The position numbers were made by a program, and so were the translations under genes. Under the pieces are notes generated by a model that was given only the letters and a program-made list of their open reading frames with translations, was not told where the DNA came from and made no database searches. Shown here piece after piece: positions 35,128 through 47,115 of a stretch of DNA of 64,000 nt. Location: contig NC_083387.1 of NCBI RefSeq assembly GCF_031755915.1, positions 15,893,001-15,957,000 on the forward strand, in the 5' to 3' direction. The stretch's first letter is position 1; each line of letters starts with the position of its first letter. This stretch comes from Ziziphus jujuba (lineage: Eukaryota; Streptophyta; Magnoliopsida; Rosales; Rhamnaceae).

Positions 35128-36148
35128 TGATATGAACCTAGGTCGACTTGCTCCAAACCCATATTATACTAGCTAAGATCAAAATTAAGTTCATATTCTA
35201 ATGATCACCTTGACCCCTAATCAACTTGTGATTAGAAGCCTTGGTATATGATGAAAACCCCACAATAGATGATGGATGCCCTATTGATAAGTCAAAGTAA
35301 AACACTCGATCTCTATTCAATATTTTATGTGTTCAAAGAGAGCAAAGAGAATTTTTCTCACAAATAATTTTTGAATAATAATCTAAGATGCTCTTCCATT
35401 GACAAATAAGCCCCTGAATAAGCTAAAGTTATAAAACAATAAACCCTAAATCAACTTTTGGATTAATTAATTATTTAATTTTAAAATAGGAATTAATTAA
35501 TTGATAATCAAAATAATAAAATATCAACCTTTCCAAATTAATTTTTCCAGCAAATAATTAAATAAAAACCAATATAAAAGGCTATTTCCTAAAACATAAA
35601 GTCAAATTTCAGATGAAGAAACTAGTTGACTAGATTGCCAAACAATCAATCTTTGTCTAATCATTAGCTAATTTAGGCTCAAAATCAGCTCTAATATGCC
35701 ATGGAGAATGCCAAATAGGATTAGAATTGGTTTCCATACATTTCCCTTGATTGGAATAAGCGTAGCTTGCTTGAAATGCAAATAAAACCCTTTCCAGCGC
35801 CAAAAACACTAAAATCGACCAAGCTGAAGGCTTATGTGCAAATGTTTTGTATCATCAGCCTTGCTTCTACCTTGACATGATTCCATGGCCTCTTGGTGAT
35901 CTCAATCTTATTCATAGGCTAACAAACTAGCCTCTTACTGCTCGGAGCCCATAGATGCACCAAGACAGCTTACCGGATCCATTTCTGCCTTCATAACTTG
36001 GATGCATAAGATGGGCTTTGGATCTTCGAATATTATCATGCCCTTTTGAGATTTAATAACACCTTGTATGAAACTAACCAGGTTTTCCTTAAATATCTTG
36101 GCTTGTGCCATTGTGATTGGCCTCGTCTTCAATTGGACAGGATCATCA
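35128..36148 (-). mobile_element. Element G/L 3' LTR
   Basis: It starts TGATATGAACCTAG. It ends GATCATCA next to the reversed polypurine tract (TTCCCCTCCTTTTG, 36149-36162). About 50 bases just inside the inner end, which normally hold the CCCCAGCGGGTTGTC block, are deleted. Confidence 0.87.
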
Positions 36149-36162
36149 TTCCCCTCCTTTTG

Positions 36163-38435
36163 AAAAGGATTTGCTCTCAAATCAAAATCATCACCTACAG
36201 TAAATAAAGATAAGTTAGCTACATTAAATGTAGCACTCATATTATACTCACATGGTAAGTTAAGCTTGTAGGCATTTTCATTAACCTTCTCCAAGACTTG
36301 AAAATATCCATCTCCTCGAGGCATAAGCTTTGATTTTCGTTGTTCTAAAAATCTCTCCTTCCTTAATTGCAACAAAACTCAATCTCCAGGTTCAAAAACA
36401 GCCTTTATTTGGCCTTGGCTAGCATTCTTGCCAAATTGTTCTGTCCTCCTCTCAATGTTTGCTTTTGTCTTCTCACGAATCTACTTAACAAAATCAGCTT
36501 TTTATTTTCCATCTAGATTAACATGTTAGTTTAAGGGAAAATGTGTTAAATCTAATGGAGCTAAAGGATTAAAACCATAAACAATTTCAAATGGAGAATA
36601 TTTAGTAGCTGAATGCATGGATCTATTATAAGCAAACTCAGCATGCAACAAACATCCCTCCCAAGCTCTTAAATTTATACTAATTAATGCTTTTAACAAT
36701 GCAGACAAAGTTTTATTTACTATTTCAATTTGACCATCAGTCTATGGATGATAAGTAGTCAAAAATAAAAGTTTAGCCCCTAACTTAGCCGAAAAAGTTT
36801 TCCAAAAATAACTAAAGAACTTAGCATCCCTATTTGAAACAATAGTTCGAGGCATAACATGAAGTCTCACCACTTCCTCAAAGAATAAGTTAGTTACATT
36901 AGATGCATCATCAGTTTTGTTACATGCAATGAAGTGTGTCGTCTTAGAAAACCTATCCACAACCACAAAACTTGAATCATTACCTATCCTAAACCTAGAT
37001 AAACCAAGTACAAAATCCATAGACAAATTAACCTATGGATGTGATGGAATCGATAATTGCATGTACAAGCCATGCGGTTTCAATTTGGATTTGGACTTTC
37101 GGCACTTTAGGCACCTCTCACAAATCTTCTCCACATCTCTTCTCATATTCGGCCAGTAAAAATGTTCTTGCAATATAGACAAAGTTTTTACAACAACAAA
37201 GTGTCCCATTAAACCCGTACCATGACCTTCCCACACAATTAATTCTCTAATGCTACAATTAGGCACACAAAGTTGACTTTCCCTCAACATATACCCCTTA
37301 AAGATGTAACATTTATTATAACCATATATTGTACAATTTCTAAATATTTCACCAAAGTCACTATCATGCTCATAAAGTTCTTTTAATTGTTCAAAACCAA
37401 GAAATCTAGCATCTAAGGTTGAAAATAAAACATACCTTGCATTGGCAACCACATTTTCCTTACCTTTCTTGTAGTGGATGACATAAGGAAAAGTCTTGAT
37501 GAATTCAATCCATTTTCCTTGCCTTCGGTTAAGCTTCCCTTGGCTTTTGATGTGCTTTAAACATTCATGATCCATGATGAATTAAGTAATGTTGCCATCT
37601 CTCCAAAGCATACATCTCTTAGTCATAAGTTGGATAGTTCAACGTAGCCCCATTTAACTTCTCACTAAAGTATGCTATGGGTCTTCTTTTTTGCATCAAA
37701 ACAGCTCCAATACTTACACCCAAAGCATCACATTCAATTTCAAAAGTCTTAGTAAAATTTGGTAAAATTAATAAAGGAGCATTAGTTAATTTTTCTTTCA
37801 ATAGCTTAAAAGACTTCTCTTATGCTTGTCTCCATTGGAATCCAAGATTCTTCTTGACAACTTCAGTCAAAGGTACTGCAATGGTGCTAAACCATGAAAA
37901 CTCCTTACCCGGGTAATTGATGTAGGTTTCGGCCACTCTTGTATATATTTGACCTTGGATTGGTCAGCTTTAATTCCTATAGCATTTACAACAAATTCTA
38001 GAAAAACAAACTCATCTTGACAAAAATCACACTTTTTAATGTTAGTAAATAACCTTTCCTTTCTAAGCACATTTAAAACTAACCTAAGATGTTCTACATG
38101 GTCATCTAGATTTTGGCTATACACAAGAATATCATCAAAATAAACAACCATAAATTTTCCAATGAATGGACACATAACATGATTTATTAATCTCATAAAA
38201 GTGCTAGGTGCATTAGTTGAACCAAAAGGCATTACTAACCACTCATATAATCCATATTTAGTTTTAAATGCTGTTTACGATTCATCACCTGCTTTCATTC
38301 TAATTTGATGATAACTACTCCTAAAATCCATCTTTGAAATCATGCGCCAAGATCCATCTTTCTTGGGTACTAATAAAACAGGGACAGCACATGGACTCAT
38401 GCTTTCTTTAATATATCATTTTTCAAGCAATTCAC
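36163..38435 (-). pseudogene. Element G/L pol (integrase, RNase H, RT), decayed
   Basis: Minus-strand pol is collinear with Q: integrase C-terminus (36375-36160), core with CHP-like and SNRDAKF (37026-36742), zinc finger (GHGTGLMGHF, CERCLKC), RNase H (ECDALG) and RT with [10 protein letters not shown] near 38140. Stops separate the pieces, and about 30 residues of RT between KKDGSW and KMDFRS are deleted near 38335. Homology stops at 38435 in the pre-RT segment and resumes at 49790, so this is the 3' half of an interrupted element. Confidence 0.87.
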
Positions 38436-39497
38436 ACTAGTTTTAGGGAGGCATTTCGAAGGAGGTAATTATGGAGATAACCTCAAGGAGAAGTTCAAAG
38501 ACATTTTTACACTCCAAGGAAGGCAAACTGGTGGAAGGCAAGCCTGAGAGGAAGATGATGACCTTGGAAATATTAAGGTCAATATACACCCTTTATGGGA
38601 AAGAGTGATCCGGAGGCCTACTTAGAGTGGGAAGAATGCATGGAGATGATATTTCATTGCCATAACTATTCCGAGACAACGAAGGCAAAATTGGCCACCT
38701 TGGAATTTGGCCATTATGCACTCCAATGGTGGAACAATGAGCAAGGTACCTGAAGGAGATTTGGCAATGAATTAATCACCACTTGGTGACAAATGGAGGG
38801 AGCCATGAGGAAGAGATTTGTGCCGCACATTACCATAGGTTGCTGCACCAAAGCCTTCAATCTTTATCACAAGGAAATAGGATCATGAAGGACTACTGCA
38901 AAGAGATGGAGATGCTCATGATGAGGTTGAGTATAAATGAGGATCGTGAGGCAACCATGGCTGGCTTTTAGGAGGTTTGAATTGAGAGATAGCCAACCAA
39001 GTAGAATTACAACAATATGTGGAATTGGAATAGATGTTGCATGTGGCCATAAAAATTGAGAACCAATTCAAGAGGAGGGGTGCAAGCTTACGTTTTGGAG
39101 GGGTTTCAAACAGCGGGAGGTCAAATTCAAGTGCTTGGAGAAGCAATCCCGCCTTCGATTCAAGATAAAAACCGAAGTTAGAAGGGGAAAGCTCCAATTG
39201 GTTAAGGACGGATAAAAGGCTGGATCCCACTAAAGCACATAAGTTAGAAGGTAAATCTAATCCTAAATCCTTAAGAACCAGAGATATTGTTTATTTTAAG
39301 TGCTAAGGACAAAGATATATTTCCAATCAATATCCAAATAGAAGAACCATGGTGCTGAAAAGTAATGGAGACTTAGAATCTGAAAGTGAGGGATTCGAAG
39401 CTGAAACCGAATTTGTTGATGATGCAATTGAGGATGAAGAACAAGATGAAGCCGACACTCTCAAAGCTTGAAAGACCCAATTAAGTTTGGTGGCAAG
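38436..39497 (+). pseudogene. Element H gag, 5'-truncated
   Basis: Plus-strand Gag homology begins inside the Gly-rich part (FRRRx-GGNYGDN) without LTR, leader or start codon. It continues through GHYALQWWNNEQG, YHRLLHQSLQSLSQGN and MMRLSINEDREATMAGF, then a CCHC-like region with two Cys codons changed to stops near 39302. Many stops are present. Solo LTR I interrupts it at 39498, and the frame resumes at 40613. Confidence 0.83.
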
Positions 39498-40607
39498 TGA
39501 TATGAAACTAGGTTGACTTGCACCTAAACCCGTATTACATTATCCCGGATCAAAAAATTAAGTTCAAGTTCTTATGGTCACCTCAACCCCTAATTAACCT
39601 GTGGCTAGAAACCTTGATATATGGAAGATGCCATAATAGGTGATGGATGTTTTATTGATAAGTCAAACTAAAACACATACTCTCTAATGGTGTTTTAGAT
39701 GTTCAAAGAGAACAAAGAGAATTCTTTCTCACAAATTATTTTCTATAAAAATTCTAAGCTGCTTTCTCATTGAAAATAAGCCTTTAAGTAGGGTTTGAAA
39801 GAACAAAATAAAACCCTAAAAGTATAGCCAAAACTGGCCATAGAGAATAGGAAACCAAGCTTGGCTGATTTTCACACTACTTTCCTAAACTAAATCATAT
39901 TAATTAATTCCTTTATTTTGAATTGGGAATTAATCAATTTACAATTGAAATAATAAAATATCAACTTTCCTAAGTTAATTTTTCCATCAAATAATTAAAT
40001 AAAAACCAAAATATAAGATAGTTTCCTAAAACAAAAAGTCAAATTCAAATTAGAAAACTAATTGACTAATTTGACAACTAAGCTATCTTTGACAAATTTT
40101 CAGCTTATAAAGGCTCCAAATTAGATCCAATGTGCCATGTAGGATTTCAAATAGGATTAATTATGATTCCCATATGTTGCCCTTAATTGGAACAAAGAGA
40201 AAATGCCAAATCAACAAAATACAGTAAATTCGGCCAAGAATCTATTCCATGCTTAAATGACCTCCTTGGTTGCTTTTGCTTCTGCCTTGACTTGATTCCA
40301 TGACCTCTTAATGATATCAATTGAGCTCAAAAAGTGTTGAACCCATTCCTTGCTGCCCGGAGTCCACAAATGCACTAAAACAACTACCCAGGTTCATATC
40401 GGCTTCCATCACTTGGATGCATAAAACAAGTCTTGGTTCTTCAGGTATTAGCTTTGCCTTTTGAGATTAAATTACACCTTGTATGAACTTAACTAGGTTT
40501 TCCTTAAATCTTGTAGATTGTGCCCTAGTGATTGGCTCGTCTTTAATTGTACAGGATCCGCACCCCAGCAGGTTATTGATTGTATGTGCACAGGTGGATT
40601 CTCATAA
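39498..40607 (-). mobile_element. Solo LTR I (1110 bp) inside H
   Basis: A single minus-strand LTR runs from TGATATGAAACTAG to GGATTCTCATAA. It is flanked by a perfect duplication, GCAAG (39493-39497 and 40608-40612). Its inner end reads AA where the family has CA. H gag sequence (LSLVASK) continues across it when LTR and one duplication are removed. Confidence 0.92.
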
Positions 40608-40612
40608 GCAAG

Positions 40613-41202
40613 GAGGGCCTTGACCATGTATAAAGATAAGGATCAAGTCCAAAGAGAAAAAAACTTCCATACCCGATGAGAGATTCAAGGTAATATTTGT
40701 AGTATGGTAGTTGATAGTGGAAGTTGTGCTAATGTTATTAGCAATGTTGTAGTTGAGACATTTGGTTTAACAACAAGTAAACATACCGACCCATATAGAC
40801 TTCAATTAAATAAGCCAAGGTAAAGTTTAGCATTGATAAATATGTAGATATTGTATTATGTTATGTTATGCCTATGCATGCTTGTCATATTTTGTTGGGA
40901 AGGCCATGGCAATTTGATAAGGGCACCATACATTATGGTCGAGAGAATGCCATTGTATTCTGATTCAAAAATAAAAGATCAAGCTTGAGCCATTAACTCC
41001 AAAAGAGGTATTTAGAGACCAATTACAAATGCAAAAAAGGAGGGAGGTCGAACGGCTCAAGGAGAAGGCAAGCATGGCACCCACGGCTTCACCACTTGTC
41101 AAAGAGGGCAAGGCTAAACTACACAACCAAGGTAAGTTTCTAAACTCGAGAATGAGAGAAAAAATGAGAGACGAATTTGAGAGAGAGAAAATGAATGAAA
41201 AA
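40613..41202 (+). pseudogene. Element H protease and linker, decayed
   Basis: It continues gag after LTR I. The protease motif MVVDSGSCANVISNVVV (near 40699-40750) and [13 protein letters not shown] remain. About 20 codons between YRLQ and NKPR are missing, and frameshifts break the rest. The Lys/Glu-rich linker begins before element J interrupts at 41203. AAAAA at 41198-41202 is J's left duplication. Confidence 0.82.
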
Positions 41203-41494
41203 TTATGAGAATCCACCTGTGCCTGTACAACCTACGACCTGTTGGAGCACTAATCTTGTACAACTGAAGATGAGACCAATTACAAGGGTGCAAGATAAAA
41301 GATTTAAGGATAACCTGGATGGTTTCATACAAGGATTTATTAAATCTTAAAAGGGAATTACAATACCCAAAGATCCAAAGCTCGTCTCATGCATCCAAGT
41401 TATGAATGTTGAAATGGACCCAACAAGCTCTTTTGGTGCATTTAAAGGGTTTCGAGCAGCAAGGAATTACTTTGTTAACTTGTGAATATGAATA
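41203..41494 (+). mobile_element. Element J 5' LTR remnant
   Basis: It starts TTATGAGAATCC (TG changed to TT) and runs to AACTTGTGAATATGA. There it joins the leader directly, so the promoter half of the LTR and the PBS are missing. Confidence 0.78.
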
Positions 41495-42536
41495 TGCAAT
41501 TTTAACATTAAATTAAGATTGTTTCCTATGCATACACATTCTGCATTATAAAAAATAAATAAAAACACAAAAGTTTCTTCATAGCTGAATTTGTTTCCTT
41601 ATTTTAGCCAAAATTTTGTTTTCTAATGTGTTGATTGTTTTACATATGAGTTCTTTGTAATTTGGTTTATTGTTGATTTTTCCTTCCTATTTTAATCTTA
41701 ATTAGGTGCATTCATATATTCAAAAAAAAAAAAAAAAAAAAAAAAGAGGAGTTTCGAAAGCATATTGTGCAATTTGTTATTGTTTGAAGGAAGGTTCGGG
41801 TTTTGGTGTTGGAATTGAAATTTTGGTGTTGATTCTTGCTACTATATTCTTGACTAATTGAAAAAAAGAAAAAAAGAAAAGCCGAAGATTTAAAAAAAAA
41901 ATTACTGTACAAAAGGTCGATTTTGGTAGATTGTTATTGGGGATTGTTTTTTTTCAGAAAATACAATTGTAATTATTGAGTTGTTGATTATTCATTCAAT
42001 ATTTGGGTTGCTGGATATTTGAATTTTGATGGCAAAAATTGTTTGTATTAAATTGGTTAAGGATTTGATACAAAAGGCTTAAATGACGAGCACTACAACC
42101 AATAAGTATTCCATATTTGTTAAAATTGTTTCTTGTTTGTTGTTTGAATTTCTTTTGTAAATTCTATCCTTAAATTCTTGGTTTCTTTATATTCTAGACC
42201 ATTATTTATGGATTCCAAAATTTCATTGATATTTACCCTTGTTTTGATTAGTTAGGCCGAGACTAGATTTTATCATTGTACTCGGTAATTGCTTGCTTTT
42301 TGTTATTGTATTATTGATAAGTTTAATTAGGGCACATTTGTGATCTAATTATTCTTTTTAGTGTGTTTTAATAGAACTTTGAGATATTCTTGTGAGTGGA
42401 GAAAGGCAAGAGAGTGTGAGCTTAAAAAAAGGTCAATAGCCGAAACTAGTGTGCAAACACAAGTGTTGAGACCTTGTTTGAGTAAAAAATGTGAGGAAGT
42501 GATTTTGGTGAGGATTTTTGCATTATTTATAATAAC
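41495..42536 (+). other. Element J untranslated leader
   Basis: This is a diverged family leader, with a long A tract at 41722-41744 and GTGAGTGGAGAAAGGCAAGAG near its end. No coding frame of note is present. Confidence 0.75.
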
Positions 42537-43930
42537 ATGGCAGATTCAAGAATGAGAAGAGGAGGTGATTCATTTAGAATTGATGAGAAGGAATCCGTGG
42601 GATTCAAAGGGGATTCTAAAGCCATGGGAAGTGGAGATGAATCTACTAACATGATGGCGGTTTTAGAACAACTTCAAAGGATGAATGCTCATTTTGATCA
42701 TCTAGATTAAAGGATGGACATATTTGAATCATTTGAAGGTGGGCTGAATCCTATGGTGGATTTGTATGGAGGCCGAGGCCAAGGTCTAGGAGGTCGTGAA
42801 CATTTTAAGGAGGAATTTAAAGGAGGTAATTATTGAGATAACTTCGAGGAGGAGTTCGAAGATATTTTTGCACCCCAAGGAAGGAAAACCCATGGGAGGC
42901 AAACAAGAGAGGAAGATGGTGACCTTGGCAACATTAAGGTCAATATACCACCATTAATGGGAAATAGTGATCTTAAGGCTTACCTACAGTGGGAGGATCG
43001 TATGGAGATGATATTTGATTGCAACGATTAATCCGAGCCAAAGATTGTTAAGTTGGCCGCTTTGGAATTTGGTCATTATGCACTCCACTGGTGGAACAAT
43101 GAGCAAGGTACCCGAAGGAGAGTTGGCAAACAATTAATCACTACTTGGTGACAAATGAAAGGAGCCATGAGAAAGATATTTATGCTGACAGATTACCATA
43201 GGCTGCTGGATCAAAGGCTTCAATCATTATCATAAGGAAGTAGGACGGTGGAGGACTACTACAAAGAGATGGAGATGCTCATGATGAGGTTAAGCATGAA
43301 TGAGGACCATGAGGCATCCATGGCATGATTTTTGGGAGGTTTGAATCGAAAGATAGCCAACCAAGTAGAATTGCAACAATATATGGAATTGGAAGAGATG
43401 TTACATGTGGCTATCAAGATAGAGAACCAATTCAAGAGAAAGGGTACAAGCTCATGGTTTGAAGGTGTTTCAAATAGCAGGAGGACTAATTCAAGTATTT
43501 GGAGAAGCAATCCCACCTATAAAGCAAGGACAAAACCAAAACAAGGATATGTGATCACCAATCGGCCAAAGAGGGATGTTAAGGCCGAATCTGCACAAGC
43601 CACTAAGTTTGAAGGTAAATCGGATCCTAAACCTTCAACGACTTGAGATATCATTTGCTTTAAGTGCTAAGGATGAGGATAAATTTCCAACTAGTGTCTA
43701 AATAGAAGAATTATGGTGCGGAAAGGTAATGGCGAGGTGGAGTCCAAAAGTGAAGAATCCGCGGAAGAAGACAAACTTCTTAAAGAAATTGGAATGAAGA
43801 ACATGAAGAAGCCAAGACCCTAAATGCTTCAAGAGCTGAATTGAGTTTGGTAGCAAGGAAGGTTCTAAGCGTATATAAAGATGAAGACCAAGTCTAAAGA
43901 GAGAACATCTTCCATACCCGATGTGAAATT
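42537..43930 (+). pseudogene. Element J gag, decayed
   Basis: Gag begins MADSRMRRGGDSFRID at 42537 and is collinear with P for its whole length, up to a degraded CCHC knuckle near 43660. At least a dozen stops interrupt it. Most look like C-to-T or G-to-A changes (CGA to TGA, CAA to TAA, TGG to TGA), as expected for methylated, silent repeats. The best surviving frame is 43332-43646. Confidence 0.87.
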
Positions 43931-44660
43931 CAAGGTAATATTTGTAGTATGATAATTGATAGTGGAAGTTTTGTTAATGTCTTAGTAGTGTTGTTGTGGA
44001 AAAATTAGGGTTAACAACCATTAGGCATCCCAAACCATATAGATGATAATGGCTTAATGATAGTGGTGAGATCAAAGTAAACAAACAAGCCAAAGTAAAA
44101 TTCACCATTGATAAATATGTGGATGTTTTATTATGTGATGTTGTTCCCATGTATGCTGGCCATATTTTATTAGGAAGCCCATGGAAATTTGATAAAGACA
44201 CAATATACTATGGCATAGAGAATTCTATTGTATTTAAGTTTAAAGGGAAGAAGATCAAGCTTGAGCCATTAACTCCAAAGGAAGTGTTTAGAGACCAACT
44301 TCAAATGTAACAAATGAGGGAAGCCGAAAAGCTAAAAGAAAGGGCAAGTGTGGCACCCACGGCTTCACAAATTGAGAAAGGAGGTAAGGCCGATTCATCC
44401 ATCCAAGGTAAGTCTTCTAAAACTAAAATTGAGTGGAAAATAGTGAAAAATCTGAGAGCATGAGAGATAGTGAGGTGGCCATGAGTCATAAAGAAAAAGA
44501 GAGAAAAGAAAAGAAAAATAAGAATTTTTATCTTAGCTTGAGTGAGGTTAAAAAGGCATTTGTGAGTGATAAACCTATGCTGGTTATAATTTATAAAGAT
44601 GCTTATCATCAAGCTAACCCCGAAGAACTTGTATTGCCAAGTTCTATTTCTTCTCTTTTA
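43931..44660 (+). pseudogene. Element J protease and linker
   Basis: The protease motif reads MIIDSGSF at 43950, followed by frameshifts. HILLGSPWKFDKDT, VFKFKGKK and LEPLTPKEVF are open from 44119 to 44310. A Lys/Glu-rich linker with NFYLSLSEVKKAF leads into RT. Confidence 0.82.
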
Positions 44661-45345
44661 TAGGAATATGAGGATGTCTTTCTGGAGAAGATTTCTAATG
44701 GTTTGCCACCTATCTGAGGGATTGAACATTAAATTGATTTTGTTTTAAGGTCTACAATCCCTAATAGACCTGCATATAGGAGTAATCCCGAAGAAATAAA
44801 GAAACTACAAGCGCAGATAAGTGAGTTGTTAGACAAAGGTTATATCCATGAGAGCATGAGTCTGTGTGCTGTACGTATTTTATTAGTACCCAGGAAAGAT
44901 GGATCATGGTGCATGTGTGTAGATTGTAGGACCATAAATAATATAATCGTTAATTATGGGCATCCTATTCCTAGATTAGATGATATGCTTTATGAATTAT
45001 ATAGTGCATGTATGTTTTCTAAAATTGATGTTAGGAGTGGGTACAATCAAATTAGGATGAAAGAGGGGGATGAATGGAAACCGCATTTAAAACTAAGTAT
45101 GGTTTTTATGAATGGTTAGTAATGCCTTTTTGTTTAACTAATCCACCATGAGATTAATAAACCATATTATGCGTTCATTCATTGGAAAATTTATGATTGT
45201 TTATTTTGATGATATTCTTGTATATAGCTGAAGCTTAGATAAGCATGTAGAACACATTAGGTTAGTTTTAGAAGTACTTAGGAAGACAAGATTGTTTTCT
45301 ACTAATAAAATGTGTGATTTTTGTCAAAATGAGCTTGTATTTTTA
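44661..45345 (+). pseudogene. Element J reverse transcriptase N-terminal half
   Basis: It is open from 44826 to 45119 ([38 protein letters not shown]) and then frameshifted. [10 protein letters not shown] remains near 45200. Homology to RT ends at ELVFLGFVV (about 45345), exactly where the scrambled elements leave RT. Confidence 0.85.
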
Positions 45346-45598
45346 GGATTTGTTGTGATAGTGTTTCACCAGGAGTTTGGGTTTGGTTACACTTAAGAAA
45401 GGAGAGGTTTTTGAAAAAACGGAAGTCAAAGCTTATGCTGCGAAGGGATGGACCTTTTCAAGTCTTGGAGAGGATTAATGAAAACGCTGATAAGCTGGAC
45501 TAGCCAGGTGAGTATAATGTTAGTGCTACATTTAATGTTGTTGACTTATCTCCATTGACTACAGGTGATGATTCTGATTTGAGAGGAAATCCTTTTTA
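45346..45598 (+). pseudogene. Element J integrase C-terminal piece
   Basis: It is joined directly to the RT half through GTGATAGTGTTTCA, the same join as in A, B, C and M. It continues with the integrase C-terminus to LSPL and the polypurine tract AGAGAAGGGGAA at 45599-45610. RNase H and the integrase catalytic core are absent. Confidence 0.83.
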
Positions 45599-45610
45599 AG
45601 AGAAGGGGAA

Positions 45611-45775
45611 TGATAAGAATTCACCCATGCCCATACAACCTACAACCCACTAGAGCACTGATCCTGTACAATTGAAGACGAGACCAATCACAAAGGTGCA
45701 AGTTAAGAGATTTAAGGATAACCTGGCTGGCTTCATAGAAGAAGTTATTAAATCTCAAGAGGGCATTACAATACC
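45611..45775 (+). mobile_element. Element J 3' LTR, left part
   Basis: It starts TGATAAGAATTCACCC and is interrupted by solo LTR K after ATACC (45771-45775). It resumes at 46898 and ends TTTGTATCA at 47110. Together the parts are only about 380 bp: the segment between AACTTGTGAACATGAT and TAAACTC lacks most of U3, including hairpin and TATA-like motif. Confidence 0.8.
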
Positions 45776-46892
45776 CAATGCGAATCCGCCGGAACCCCCA
45801 CAACAGACAACCCATAAGGTGCTGACTTGATACGGATGAAGATCGGGCCAATCACTAGGGCTCAAGCTAAGAGATTTAAGGACAAAATTACTGCCTTTAT
45901 CCAGGGAGTAATTCATTCTCAAGAGCGCTTAGTCATACCTGAAGATCCAAGAGCTGTTTTAAGCATACAAGTGATGGAAGCTGATACGGACCCGGGTAGC
46001 TGTTTTAGTGTATTTATGGAGCCGGGCAGCAAGAAATGGTTTCATATCTTTATGGATTCAATAAATATCACTAAAAGACCATGGAAACAAGTCAAGGTAG
46101 AAGTAAAACCAACTTGTACGGACAGCTTCAAAATTTGGCCTAAAATTGCTGTATTACTTGCTAGCTTTACTGTATTTTGCCGAGTTGGCTTTTTCTTTTT
46201 CCTTCAAGCAAGGGAAACATTTGGAACTCTATAATAAGCTTATTTGGCATCCTAAAAGGCATATTAAAGCTAATTTTAAGCTTAAATTAGTCAAAGATTA
46301 GTCAAACTCAACTTAGTCAAAAAACTAGTATTTTAGTTTCCTAATTTGATTCTACTTTTTGTTTTAGGAAATTACCATTACTTTATTTATCTATTAATTT
46401 ATTTTTTGGACAAATAAGTTTATGAGATTTATTATTTTATTATTTTCAATGTAAATTAATTAATTCCTAATTCAAAATAAAGGAATTATTAATTCAAATT
46501 AGATTAGGAAAGGAGGAGACTTTCAGCCATATTAGGATTCTTCATTGCATGGTCGGTTTTTCCTTTTTGTTTTAGGGTTTTATTTTGTTTTCTCTTAGCC
46601 TATAAAGGGCTTCTTTTTTAAGAAGGATGGACCATTAATAATATTTAGAATTTATTTTGTGAGATTGAATTTCTCTTTGTTCTTTTGAACACCTAAAACA
46701 CCACTAGTGAATGAGTGTTTTAGTTTGACTTATGAATAGGTCTTCCATCACCTATTGTGGCGTCTTCACTATATACCAAGGTTTCTAAGCACATGTTGGT
46801 TAGGGGTCAAGGTGATTATTAGAACTTGAACATAATTAGATCCGGGCTAATATAATATGGGTTTAGGCACAGGTCGTCCTCGGTTCGTATCG
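45776..46892 (+). mobile_element. Solo LTR K (1117 bp) inside J's LTR
   Basis: A single LTR is flanked by a perfect duplication, ATACC (45771-45775 and 46893-46897). Both termini are mutated: CAATGCG at the start where TGATGCG is expected, and ATCG at the end where ATCA is expected. J's LTR reads through when K is removed. Confidence 0.9.
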
Positions 46893-46897
46893 ATACC

Positions 46898-47110
46898 TAA
46901 AGATCCAAAGCCTGTCTCATGCATCCAAGTTATGCATGCTTAAATGGACCCGACAAGCTATTTTGGTGCATTTAAGGGTTCCGGGCAACAAGGAATTACT
47001 TTGTTAACTTGTGAACATGATTAAACTCATCAAGGTGACCATTAAAATCTGAATTTGATCTGGGCTAGTATAATATAGGTTTAGGCGCAACTCAAACTAG
47101 GTTTGTATCA
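46898..47110 (+). mobile_element. Element J 3' LTR, right part
   Basis: It continues J's LTR (TAAAGATCCAAAGCC...) to TTTGTATCA, followed by the duplication AAAAA and the H linker. Confidence 0.8.
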
Positions 47111-47115
47111 AAAAA

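Larger units (their letters stand above)
41203..47110 (+). mobile_element. Element J: gypsy element with deleted LTRs and partial pol
   Basis: It lies within the protease-RT linker of H and is flanked by AAAAA on both sides (41198-41202 and 47111-47115). Because this is a homopolymer, the duplication alone is weak, but the H linker reads on at 47111. Order: truncated 5' LTR (41203-41494), leader, gag, protease, RT N-terminal half, integrase C-terminus, polypurine tract, short 3' LTR interrupted by solo LTR K. Without K it is about 4.8 kb. It is more diverged than A or M. Confidence 0.83.
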
